DNA from: Diphasiastrum complanatum
Taxonomy: Eukaryota > Streptophyta > Lycopodiopsida > Lycopodiales > Lycopodiaceae
Assembly (NCBI GenBank): GCA_029204225.1
Contig: CM055100.1
Span: 2,923,374-2,987,373 of the forward strand
Direction of reading: 5' to 3'
DNA: 64,000 bases
This document shows positions 1 through 10,388 of the stretch, piece after piece. How positions within the stretch are numbered: position 1 is the first letter of the stretch; every line of letters begins with the position of its first letter. The notes under the pieces were generated by a model. It searched no databases, had not been told where the DNA came from, and was given only the letters and a program-made list of their open reading frames with translations. The position numbers were made by a program, and so were the translations under genes.

Positions 1-25
1 GTAGCACAGAATGGCAAATCCTACA

Positions 26-1258
26 CTGCAAATGACCTGAACCATTATACACTTCTTGTTGCTCATTGCCCATCTACCATGGGCAAGCTTTTTGTATAAA
101 CAGCTTTAAGGAGAGATCTATGGGAACTGTGACCAAATAGATCCCCAATAATATGATAGCATATGCCCTGATATGAGATTTTGAACTAGTATGCAAAATG
201 CACTTGAAGCTTTGTTTATAACCATAGGACATGCAATAAAAAAAACTTAGACAAAGAAGTAATACAATCGAAATGAGTGGAACAACTTAAATATCATAAA
301 TTCCAAGTTCTTCACTCAATGCCCTTGCAATAAGGAAAAAAATCCTTGATTCAAGATAAATTTCACTATAATGCATCTTGGTTTCCAAGGGGGGCACGAA
401 CCTGAGACCAAAGAAACTTTGGATACCAAACTAACCACCTAAGCCAACCCCGTTGGATAAAATTTCACTATAATGAGGTGTTTCCTGATGCGAGAAATAA
501 AAGAGGGGGCCAAGGTATAATAAATTGCTGTTAAGAGACCTTTTAGCACAAATTATTTTGCAGTTTACATGATCCCATAGCATGCAAAATGACTCGGTGC
601 ATAATCATACATAACATCTTGCTTTCTTTGGAATTTTTGGCTCAACTTTGCTTAATGCAGCTACCTACTTGATTTGCATATGGAAGACATTGTTGGGCAC
701 AAGTGAATATCAAACACAATCATAAGGCTAGCCTCTATACCATTATTTCTCCAGCTACCACATTTATAAAGATCCAAGCTTTATTCTATTATTTTGAATG
801 TAAGAAACATTAGCATAATTTCTCGACCATGCAGATTTGGAACTTGTCAGTTCAACAGCCAACAAAAGCAGAGCTTCCTCAAGGACGTCTTGAAGAATGA
901 GTTTTTTCTTCCATCTCAGGACCCAAGAATACTCATTATAGGTAGGATTTGGTATGGAACCTTCCACTCATGCAAGGGTGCTTGCCAACAATGGTGCATT
1001 TTCTTTTAGCTGACTTTTCTTCAATTTTGAAACAAGCTAGCAATTTATGTAAAAACAATCCCATGTAGTCTCATTAAGCATGTGTAGCGCACGTGACAAC
1101 GAAGACAGCAAGTTGGACAAATATAAGTAGCTTAGTCGATCAACATGAAGCAAAACATGCCATGAGCATTTTACCAGGAAGAAAATAGTAAAAATATGTC
1201 ACTGCTTTAGAGTTTACTCCAAATTATCAACAAATTTGAAAACGATGTAAAATACTAC
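26..1258 (-). other. Probable intron or flank of the Deg2-like gene
   Basis: No exon of the protease was recognised in this stretch. It lies 3' of the last supported Deg2-like exon on the minus strand and is AT-rich, like an intron. It holds the short SINE described separately. A possible acceptor followed by 25 open bases exists at 1-25, but its translation does not match the family, so it is not called. Confidence 0.35.
358..475 (-). mobile_element. 86-bp tRNA-derived SINE with 16-bp target duplication
   Basis: The insert at 374-459 is flanked by perfect 16-bp direct repeats, AAATTTCACTATAATG, at 358-373 and 460-475. On the minus strand it holds a polymerase III A-box-like TGGCTTAGGTGG (437-448) and a B-box-like AGGTTCGTGCC (394-404), in the order and spacing of a tRNA-derived promoter. 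Such a structure marks a SINE retroposed by LINE machinery. At 86 bp it is much shorter than the plant SINEs I know, with no clear poly-A tail, so it could also be a retroposed tRNA fragment. The perfect target duplication points to a fairly recent insertion. Confidence 0.65.
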
Positions 1259-2235
1259 CTGCCTGTGCTATGGAATTGCCTTCTCTTCTGCCAAGGAAGG
1301 GAATAATCTGGCTCGGAATGAGTACAATAAACCTGAAACCCATACAAATGCAAAACATCAACTTCAACAAGAAAAATTAAAAGTGATGAATTACTAAAGA
1401 TCACAAAGCAGCAATTAACAACTAATTTTTGTAAGAGCGAAGGACTTAAATATGCACCTTGACAACAGCATCCAGGAAAGAGTCATCCTGTATGTCTTCA
1501 ACTCTATCCACCTGTCAGAACATGGAGCCATATTGATCTGATCAATAAGAAATAAACATATCAAAACAATATAATTCAAAACCAAAACAAAAGCTTTTAT
1601 TAACTGAAATAAGAAGCGAAACCAGCATGTCATTTTGGGGGCAAAGGCAAGGTATCAGTCTTAATATCAGGGGAGGGATCCAACTGCAGACTGAATCAAA
1701 GAAGTGAAAGAATAAAGTGCTTCTGATTGGCACCTGACTATATTTTCCAAAATCAGGAGGTTATATTCTAGTATGAAAATTGCTACCTGCATACTTCCAG
1801 TTACACCCCTGCACCTAGTTTATTGAGATAAGCCATTTGGCAATCCTTCTTCCTGGGATAGATGGTTACCACAACAATCCATACTGAAGATTTTTAGGCC
1901 CAACATTTCATTCCGTACATACACAACAAGACTTGTTGTGTACGTATGGAGATAAATCAATTTGTTTTGCCACTTGTTGCAGTGGCTTATGAAGGGACAA
2001 ACTTCTGCTGCAAGTTTCAAAAAGGAAAAAATACCTGATATATCCAATCGGATCGACTGTACAGAGCTTTGTCATCTTCACTCAGTAACCCCAATCCAGC
2101 CGAAGATTTGCACTGCTTCCTGTCAGTTTGTGCTTCACGGCTCTGTTTTCCAGCTTCCACTGTTGCTTGCTTGACACTTCTCCAGTCTTTCTTCCTTTTG
2201 ATTGCTGAGCGTTGCTTAGAACCCTCGAGCTGATT
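1259..2235 (-). CDS. DEG2: Partial Deg2-like serine protease gene (N-terminal exons)
   Basis: Deg2 is a trypsin-like, PDZ-containing Deg/HtrA protease on the stroma side of plant thylakoids. Two short minus-strand exons with good splice sites are seen. Exon 1458-1511 (54 bp, cag/GT at both ends) reads VDRVEDIQDDSFLDAVVK. Exon 1259-1332 (74 bp) reads VYCTHSEPDYSLPWQK and then RRQFHSTG. Joined, they give the stretch DAVVKVYCTH..PDYSLPWQK that I recall as typical of Deg2 just before the protease domain. A third candidate exon, 2035-2235 (201 bp, in phase, basic and Lys/Arg rich), may be the variable N-terminal region. The transit peptide was not found. The catalytic His, Asp and Ser exons and the PDZ domains would lie left of the window. 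Assignment rests on remembered family motifs; the two inner exons are well supported and the third is weaker. Confidence 0.6.
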
Positions 2236-3800
2236 CTGCTTGGCAGAAACATTAAACAGTTTCACAACAAGACAATTCTTTGGAACTGTGAACGAAAAGG
2301 CAGCTGTCCAGGAATAACACCTCCAAGGGAACTTGCCTCACAGCTTTGACATCTCTCTATATATCGTAGAATATGCCATAAGCCTAGTTGGATGCATTTC
2401 TTTGATAAAAGACACTTCCTGGAAAGGATGTTTGTTGAACTCATTGAGCTACTGAAATTATTTCTGAATCTAGGATAGAAGATGCATTTGCCTTTGTGTT
2501 AGTATACAAGGTCAATCTGCTAGGGAAAGTGATTTTGGAACTGAGCGGCACAAGCGGTGCCCAGTTCCCAATCAGAAGCCTGGTCAGCTAACGGTCGGGT
2601 GGAGAGTCTGCTAGCAACCTTGATGGAGTTCAGGAACTTGCATGCTGGATTGTGGAGATGGCACACAAGAACAAAGGAGCACAACAATCAAATAAGATTT
2701 GGATCTTAGCTTCCAAGTTATTTCAGTTAGTACCGAAGCTAGTTTTGTTGCCTTGTGTGTAGGATCAGCAGAGCTTAGCAATTTGTATTGGTATGCCATA
2801 ATTTGGTTGATCATAGCTAGGATTTAATGGGATAAATGTATGTTCAATTTGAGATCTTTGATGCGTGGATCCAAGAGGTAAATCTTAGAGATCGCTTGAT
2901 CAAAGCAAGAATCATCTTGCTAAAGTATCTGTATGCATGTGGGAATCGTGTATTGGTCTTGGTGAACACGATAGTAGCTTCCTAAACCATGGAAAGGGAA
3001 GTAGTTTCAAACAATTGTGCTTGAACACTAGCATAATGAACTCTTTTCACATTCCAACATGATTTTATGACTCTAATCCGTGCATGAAGCGATCAATACA
3101 AGATTCAATCATTCAATCCCTTGGTAAACTCATATAAAAGGATTTGACAACATGCATGTTCACAGAGAGCAATCACTTGTAACATATGTTGATTGCAAGA
3201 TCTTTTGGTTAGAGTGGGAAGTGTGTACAAAGCAAGCTACTTATATCGATCCATATGGTTGTAAAATTTGACTGAAAATAGCAATGAAATAACGTACAAA
3301 CAGTCTATAATCTTCTGAAGGATTTGTAAAATCTGTTTTTTGAAATAGTTGTTGGTTGCATGCGTAATGAAAGGATGAGTCATGAGTATTTTGTGATAAT
3401 GAGGATTAGTGTTGCCTCGGCAGAACATGGAGAGCACTCACATAGATCTCAGAAAAGCTTTTATCTATGGTGTCTACAGCCGCATCAAATAGGCATGCCA
3501 GGGATCTTGTTGATTGCTTTCCAACATAAAGAGTGCAGCCTATCCACTGTTCAACTCCTTGAATAAGTCATTAGTTGAAGCAACCACTAATAACACACGT
3601 GCCCTTCTATTGGTCAACATCTCTGATGATAAACAACTGAGAGAGTTTGTAAATGGTCACAGCTTCTGAACACTGAACATAAGTTGTAGATAAAACGATG
3701 GTTGTAGGTTTGTTTCATCATCACTAGCATGCTAGCAATCCATAGCTGAAACTTTATGGAGCTGCCCCCGAGTCTCAACCAGCATTCAGTCATTTTTCTG
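2236..3800. other. No recognised gene
   Basis: Only short open frames without recognisable motifs are present on either strand. If the Deg2-like gene has further 5' exons, including the transit peptide, they should lie here on the minus strand, but none could be identified with confidence. No LTR, terminal repeat or microsatellite was noticed. Confidence 0.4.
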
Positions 3801-3814
3801 AAGAGGAATCTAGC

Positions 3815-4098
3815 AACTTCCGCATACTTGCCTATGTGTCGGGTTCTGCCATGTGGCACTTGTTGGTGGCTAAGTTACATGTGCCATCTATCAACTTGGG
3901 ATGTGTCAAGAGTGCAGAGGATGTTGGAGATAGTTACTGTGTGAGCCTTGGAGAAGCATTCCTCATTCATGCCTATGTAGCTTTGGTTGGGAGGACACTA
4001 GCAATAGTGCTCTTTGAAGGTTTTACCATTGTACTTTGATAAAGTGAGTATCTTGTGTAAATTCAATAGTAGATTGTTGCAGTTGGTATCAGAGTTGT
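3815..4098 (+). mobile_element. Old gypsy LTR 3' end with primer-site remnant
   Basis: The stretch resembles the 3' half of the LTR at 6413-7066. Shared landmarks in the same order are cttgcctatgtgtc, a tgccatgtggcac-like segment, gagcctt..agaggcattcctcat and ggttgggagga. It ends with TGGTATCAGAG at 4084-4094, the initiator tRNA-Met primer site found after the LTRs of other elements in this window. Divergence is high and the internal region that should follow is not recognisable. It is therefore probably a decayed relative of the outer gypsy element. Confidence 0.5.
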
Positions 4099-4954
4099 GG
4101 ATCAGGATTGTGTGGAGGTTTACTTGTCAAATGTCCATGCTCTTAGGAAAACTACAGTTTATTGGTAGTACAGCTTAAATATGATTAAGTGTTTTCATGC
4201 TGTAAAAGTCACACCCACTAAAAACATTGGTCGCGTTGGTCTGAACCGGGCCCGTCCTGAAAGAATCGGCAAAAAAAATTTTGCATTTTTTTTCATGTAA
4301 TGCTAGAAAACATGTCAAGTAATATCTATATTGTCTAAAATGCTTCTAAAATCTTATAAATACTAGATTGCTGTTGAATACATGCGTTTGAAAGTTCGTT
4401 GTTGCTTGTAAAAAGCTGAAGCCTGAAAGCTACAACTAAATTAGTGTTCATTGTTCATAGAAAATTAAAATTAGAATCATGATACTCCAGTCTCGCATCA
4501 ATGATCGCACATCAGTTATCAGTAGCCTGTACATACTAGTAACTACAGTGTAGGTAGTAATTACTAAGTTGTAAGTAGTTAACAGTTACTAGTAAGCTAA
4601 GTACATTGGATAAATGTTTGAACTTAGAATCAAAATTTAAAAGTTACAACTTACATTGAACAGAAAAATCAAATAGCATTCGAGCATACAATGAAGTTAT
4701 GAACGGTATGAACGATATAGTGAAAACCGAACAACTGGTATCAAACAATACACATGTCTCAAATAATACATATGATATCAAAATGAGCTTAACAATGAAC
4801 AATTAATGGCAATGCTGAATATAGAGTCATGACTCATGAGTCAACTATAGTCTATTGTCTGTCATAATAATGTATTGGCAAAATCTAGGTCAACCATGAG
4901 ATATCTAGTCTTGACCTAGATTCTAGAATCTAGACTATGAACTATAATATAGAT
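4099..4954. other. Probable 3' flank of the hAT element
   Basis: AT-rich sequence between the LTR scrap and the stop codon of the hAT transposase. No open frame or repeat was recognised. The left terminal inverted repeat of the hAT element should lie here, but none was identified. Confidence 0.3.
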
Positions 4955-6412
4955 CTAGGTGACCCTCCTCCTAGTCCTCCTAGTGGGGGGTGGCATCGTA
5001 GCCTCTTGCACATACTCATCATCATCATCATCATCATCATCCCCAGCCTCTGAGGCCTCATCAAAAGACAATTGGCTTTGATACTCGCTCTCCTCAGTCT
5101 CCTCGGTAGAGCTACTGAAACTGCCCTCTGAATGTTGTTGCCAAGCAGCTGCAGCTGCAGCCTGAGTCCGTCATGATGCACCTCAAGGTCCTACACATAG
5201 AGATTTGTAGCTATTAGAAATTACCTATTGATGATTGCCCAAAATTGAACTTCGAAGACTCAAGACCCAGAGGTGACCTAGATATTAGAATCTAGATAGT
5301 ACATACTACAATCTTGAAAGTTGATTGAAATACAAGACTCAAGTAATCAAATTTCAAATACCAAGTAAGGCTCAAGCCTCCAAGCCTGCCCGATCGTGCA
5401 ACAGAGTCGCAATGCAAGAGGGCATATATATCCTCCTCCTCCTCTGACCTAGGTGGTAAATCAAGGACCTTGGCGATGTCGATCTCGTCAAGGTTTACCT
5501 AAAGTTTAAACAATTCACATATCCACGACTAGTCATTCATTTGTGTCACATGTGACACAAATTCACAGATTACAAATGGTTCATGAATCATCAAAGTTCA
5601 AACTAGTCAACATTCAAGATTTCAAGTAGTAAGTACCAAGATTCAAGTGATAAGTTTCAACACTAAGCACTCAAGTTCAAGTTCAAGTAGTTCAAGCTCA
5701 AGCCTCAAATACAAAGTTTAGTAATTACCTACATGGGTTCTTTGGCCTCCCTCATATTATCTAGAAGGCGTAGGTTTAAATGCACAAACACTAGCCTTTC
5801 TAATTGCTCTGTGGAGAGTCTGTTTCTCTTCTTAGTGTGTATGAGGGAGTAGATGCTCCAGTGCCTTTCACGAGCTGCTGTGGTGCAGTCCTGTGAGAGG
5901 ACTCTCAATGCAATGCGTTGTAGCCTAGGGGTGCAAGCTCCATACTTGTCCCACCAAGAAACTGGCCTCAATTGGCCGACTATATCCTATGTCATGGCCC
6001 TTTGATATGTGAGGCGGTCTCTCCGAAAAATCATGAGCTCATCGTTGTAGACCTGCTGCTCTGCAACGTCTGGTACAACCCTCTGGAGGTATTCAAACCA
6101 CCCATCCTCAAGCTCACGGTCATGGAACTGCTCTGGACCAGACTTTTTCCATAAAGGATGCAGCATATGGGCAACTACATGTAAAGGCTTATGAAACTAG
6201 TTCCATCTGTTGTCCCACTTTGCCTTTATCTCTTGAATCTTGCAAATTAAAAAATGAATGGCATCCGTTCAAATTGAGAAGGTTCGAACTTCAAACTTCA
6301 AACTAGATTTGTAAACTGGAAATGAAAGAAATTAGAATTTAGAAGGGCCAAGGGGTTATAGTATATACCTGGCAAAACTCAACTCAGTGCACCGATCGAG
6401 CTGCTCACCCAA
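4955..6412 (-). pseudogene. hAT transposase, C-terminal part (interrupted)
   Basis: This is the dimerisation end of a plant hAT transposase, the enzyme that cuts and pastes hAT DNA transposons. Minus-strand segments at 5729-6170 read HAAHMLHPLW.., DRLTYQRAM and RPVSWWDKYG, then LQRIALRVLSQ, RHWSIYSLIHTKKRNRL and LVFVHLNLRLL, the classic hAT C-terminal dimerisation pattern. Further exon-like segments lie at about 5385-5510 and at 4955-5190; the last ends in a Ser/Glu tract, about eight Asp and a basic tail before the stop at 4955-4957. A TAG at 5987-5989 lies where the family usually has Gln, a C-to-T type change. The exon at 6361-6412 continues in frame with 15891 onward once the gypsy insert is ignored. 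Introns are inferred. Confidence 0.8.
6408..6412. repeat. Target-site duplication CCCAA (left)
   Basis: These five bases directly precede the TG of the outer gypsy LTR and are repeated exactly at 15891-15895, directly after the CA of its 3' LTR. This is the 5-bp duplication expected of a Ty3/gypsy integrase. Confidence 0.85.
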
Positions 6413-7066
6413 TGTTAGAGCCTTTACTTCTTGTCCCGGTTATTTACAATTTTCAAAGACACATGTACGTTTTGTAAGTAAATTGTAAATAAACTGTAAT
6501 TAGTTGGCATTGGACCTCAGAGAGTCATGCTTAGCTTTGGCGTGGGGTACTGGGTCATTTTTCAGGAGTGGCTGGAATGACCTCCTAAAAAGTAGGAGAG
6601 GTGACTAGTCAACGGGACACGTGTCATATGCTCACTGAGACACTTGGTCCAGTGAATGAGTGACAGTTGTCAGAGTTGACCGATCAAACATGACACGTGT
6701 CACATGCTCACTGGGACACTTGGTCCAGTGTATGAGTGACACATGTCAGCTTACTCACTTGCCTATGTGTCAGGGTACTGCCAAGTGGCAAGTGTCGATT
6801 GTGCATGGAATTGGCCATGTGTCGACGTTAGGAAAGGTCAGGGTTAAGGGGTGCTTGAGGATTGTGCATAAGTGAGCCTAGAGAGAGGCATTCCTCATCA
6901 TAATCTACGCAGCAAAGGTTGGGAGGAGACGAGGCAGCCAGCTCCACCATGTTTCATGTGCTCTGATGTTTGTACATGCAGGGAAATCGACAGGGATCGA
7001 CATTGCTGATTGTTGCGCACGGGATAAGCTAGGTTTTAAGTGAAGTTTCAGATGTGGAGTCTGACA
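6413..7066 (+). repeat. 5' LTR of outer gypsy element
   Basis: Begins TGTTAGAGCC and ends GTGGAGTCTGACA. Its 3' 463 bp are matched at 15428-15890. Inside are two similar blocks about 76 bp apart (6612-6664 and 6685-6741), each carrying the palindrome GACACGTGTC (6616-6625, 6692-6701), a G-box-type ACGTG core that plant bZIP and bHLH factors commonly bind. A regulatory role is inferred. Confidence 0.85.
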
Positions 7067-7068
7067 TT

Positions 7069-7080
7069 TGGTATCAGAGC
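7069..7080 (+). other. Primer-binding site (tRNA-iMet), outer element
   Basis: TGGTATCAGAGC follows the LTR end after a 2-base spacer and is the standard plant primer site complementary to the 3' end of initiator tRNA-Met, where minus-strand DNA synthesis starts. Confidence 0.9.
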
Positions 7081-7099
7081 CTAGGTTTACGTTCGGAAG

Positions 7100-7330
7100 A
7101 GGGTTGCGAAAATCAGAATCAGATTTCAGCGACGCGGATCAGAATCAGATTTCAACGTCGTGGATCAGGATCGAATTTCAGTTACGAAGCAGGATCAGAT
7201 TTCAGATTTCGGATCAAATTTCGATCTCAGAATCGAGATCAAATTTCAGACCTCAGAATCAGGATCAGATTTCAGAATTCGGAAGCGGGATCAGAATCAG
7301 GTTGCTGCTGCAGATTGAAATCAGGTTACA
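7100..7330 (+). repeat. Degenerate CAGATTTCAG-type tandem repeat in leader
   Basis: Variants of GATCAGAATCAGATTTCAG recur roughly every 15-30 bases between primer site and gag. The array leaves several frames open by chance and is not coding. Confidence 0.7.
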
Positions 7331-7411
7331 GTTGCGGAACTGAATCGGAAACCCTTTTTTGCTGAAAATTTCGACCTCTAAGCAGGTGGACAGGTTTGCA
7401 ACACTGTAAAC

Positions 7412-9174
7412 ATGGATCCGTTGGAGGGTTCTAGCACCGAGATACCGAGAATTGAGGAAGTGGCAGCCAAGGTGGATTCTATGGAGGTGATTTTTCAACA
7501 AATCCTTGAATGTTGAAGACATCAAGATCCTCACAAAAACCTTTTGTTGTAAAGAAGCAGACTCGTAGCCTCCAAGGAGCAGTTCAGATAGCTCTGTTGT
7601 TGAAACACGATAATAAGGTTCAGGCGGTTTTTTGGCTCTTGGTGTAACCATAGGCTCAAAAGGATTAAAGTCAATTTGTGCAAAGGCAAGTTTCAAGTGA
7701 CCTGAAAGGAGAAGGAGTAGGGGCTTCCAAGGACAAAGGATTGTATGGGCAGTCTAATGTCCAAAGAGGTCAACGTCCTTCAATGCGACAAGTAGTTGTA
7801 GCCTCTAGGGACAACGATTGTATGGGCAATTCAGAAGGGGCCAGCGATCTTTGTTGCTAATGCCGCATGACCAAGAATGTTCCAAATGAGAAAGTTTTGC
7901 TTTGGTTACTTGGTAGAAGGCATGTGGAAGGAATGTCCAAGGAATCCATTGCAGACTTCATGCAATTTTCTAGTGAAGCAGGCACAAGCACCTATGGCTA
8001 TTGAAGAGCTGGAGCAGGATGAAGTTCAGGAAAGTATTCTTCATCTTGTGAAAGTGTCGATGATCAAGTAAGGTTGATGTTATTTCTTTTGCCACAATTG
8101 TTTAAAACGATGCAACACATGTATCGATTTCCAGGTACTTCTTGATTGTTATGACTGGACAATTGTGTGGTATGAATGTGTGTTCTATTTGACACTATGT
8201 CCTTCCATATTGTACTTGACTCAGATTGAAAGGTTGAATGTGAGCACACAACCATCCATGTACCAGTACACAGTCGTGAGGGCTGATGGAAAGGGTAGTT
8301 GGGGGAGGTTTCAGGGTTGTGGATATGCCATTAACCATTCAAGTTAGGTTAAGAAGTTGGATATAAAGATAATGTGTTTGGCACGTTTTGATGTGGTACT
8401 TGAGATATGTTGGCACGTAGTACGAAACTTCTACATCGCTTGGGGTACTCACGTGTGTGAGTTCCAGCATGATGGTAGAATCCATTCACTTTGAGTTGAG
8501 CCTGATGTGCCTTTAGGACCTTTGATCATGGCAGCTTAGTATGTGGGGGTTCGTTGTAAGCATATGTGTTTTTGTTTTTGTTTGATATGTTTACTGCTGG
8601 TTCCAAAAGTAACATATGGCAAGAACAAGTTGACTTACTTATGAACCTAGACCAAGAAACGGGTCATGGCGTATGTGTGTGGGCTTATCAATACTTGAAC
8701 TCCCCAGGGGCAAAGGACGGTATGGGACGCCCAATGTTCAAGGAGTTTGTCAAGCAGCGATATCCTATTCTACATATTGATGATCTGGTATTGTACGGTG
8801 CTACTGTTTTAGCAAAGTTGCTTGAAAAATGGATATTAGTAACTCAGAGTTCATGAAGTGCATGTGCGTAAGACTATCTTCAGAACTTGTACTGTAACTT
8901 TTTGATTATGCCTTTGATTGACTAATGCCCCAACAACATCTACAATGTTGATGAACGACATACTTTGACTGTTTATGGATGACGTTTTGGTTTACAGTTG
9001 TGGTGACGTGTTGCACATAACTCACCTTAGAACTGTTTTGTCAACTCCGAGGGATAACATCTTGTTTGCTAATGATAATAAAAGATAGTGTATTTGGGTT
9101 TTATCGTGTTAGCTGAAGCCATAAAACCGAATCTAAGAAGAGTTGTTCTTCTTCCGTGGCCTGTACCTATAGAG
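7412..9174 (+). pseudogene. Outer gypsy gag-pol, heavily decayed
   Basis: A gag start at 7412 reads MDPLEGSSTEIPRIEEVAAK and is soon broken by stops. A damaged zinc-knuckle-like CFGYLVEGMWKECP lies near 7899, with the second Cys lost. Reverse transcriptase remnants follow: RYPILHIDDL near 8757, FMDDVLVYS near 8970 (the catalytic box with two Asp kept), HITHLRTVLST near 9016, and YLGFIVLAEAIKP..LPWPVP at 9091-9165. Sequence after WPVP, where RNase H should begin, is replaced by the inner element. There are many frameshifts, far more decay than about 1.7% LTR divergence would suggest, so the copy was probably already defective when it inserted. Confidence 0.75.
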
Positions 9175-9639
9175 AGTTACGGACTACAGGATACAGGCCT
9201 ACTGGGCTACTCTGCATATATTCCGCAGGCCTCTTTACATTTACTGTTGGTTATGTATATTTCTGGTTACGCATTTTATATTAGTCATGTACAGGCCCTA
9301 GAGCCTTTTTATATGCTTATGACCCGCACTGGGTCCTTTTTTATGACATTGACTAGCCTTGGGCCCTTATTATATGGTTATATGTGGAGTGGGGGCCCGT
9401 AGGAGGGCGCACTATTTTCCCTCCACATTTTGCCTCCCTTTACTTTTGAATTCCTATTTTAGTGTTCATTGGTAGGGTATTTATAGGGGCATTTGTACAC
9501 TCATTTTTCAAATTATTGATTGGTATTGCTTGGGCTCTTCGTGGGGGAACCTATTGTCTTGTCTATTGCTTGTAGGGCTTTAGTCTATTGCTGTCTTTTA
9601 TGCTTCATTGATTCAACACCTGAGATTTTGATCATAACT
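9175..9639 (+). repeat. 5' LTR of inner chromovirus
   Basis: Starts AGTTACGGAC and ends GATCATAACT, so the ends are inverted near-repeats (AGTTAC/ATAACT) but not the usual TG/CA. The matching copy is 14963-15427. Confidence 0.85.
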
Positions 9640-9651
9640 TGGTATCAGAGC
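9640..9651 (+). other. Primer-binding site (tRNA-iMet), inner element
   Basis: TGGTATCAGAGC abuts the LTR with no spacer. Confidence 0.9.
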
Positions 9652-9963
9652 ACTTTCCTAATTGCTGAATTTCAGATCTGATTTTCTGATTGGGTGCCCA
9701 TTTTCCTTGCTGATTTTTCTCTCTTTGCTGAGGGCTTTCATCTCTTTGCTTTAGCAACATTCAACACAGTTTGGAGGAGGACCAACTCCCATCAGAGCAT
9801 TTTCCTTGGCGGAGCTTTAGCAGATAGTTAGCGGAAGTATTTCCGCTAAATTTGGCGGCCGTAAAAAAAAAAAAAAAATTTGGGCAGATTATTTCCAGCG
9901 CCCAAGTTCCAAATCCTTTTCCCTTTTTTTTGAATCCTCCATTTGATTCAGGGAGAGAATTCC

Positions 9964-10160
9964 CAGCCATCTTTTCAGCATTGATTGGAGGCTGTCCAAC
10001 GCCCTATTTCATCACATTTTTCAGCCATTGTTCCAGCAGAGTTTCAGCCATATTTTGATTGGAGGCTATCCATCGCCCTATTTCATCACGTTTTCCACAG
10101 ATTTCCAGCCATATTTTCAGCATTGATTGGAGGCTGTCCAGCACCCACTTTCATTCTCCT
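9964..10160 (+). repeat. Three ~70-bp tandem repeats in chromovirus leader
   Basis: The unit starting GATTGGAGGCTGTCCA occurs at 9983, 10057 and 10125 (spacings 74 and 68), with the flanking TTCATCAC and CCAGCCAT also repeated. It lies in the untranslated leader before gag at 10389. Confidence 0.75.
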
Positions 10161-10388
10161 TGTGGTCACATTTTCCAGCCAGCTCTTCGCACACGCTTGG
10201 AGCTCTATCAAGAGGTATCTTTGCTGGTTTTTCCTTGCTTTCCACACCTTTTCTTGACATTTGTCATTTCCTTTCTTGCTCTTAGTGTCGTTTGTGTACC
10301 TCAAGCGTATTTGGGGTGACGACAAAAGTCCGCTCCCTCCAATATTAAGCTTTTCTTACACTCTCTTCACTTCCTGCATTCCTTGACC

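Noticed and set aside
1-25. Possible next Deg2 exon after a cag acceptor
   Set aside because: In phase, but the translation (GFAILCY) does not match the expected protease sequence; the true exon probably lies outside the window.
395-450. A tRNA gene
   Set aside because: It has A- and B-box-like words, but the cloverleaf does not close and the insert has a retroposon target duplication, so it was called a SINE.
4942-5181. Minus-strand frame with a run of Met
   Set aside because: It is the wrong frame of the GAT repeat; the frame giving poly-Asp fits the hAT C-terminus.
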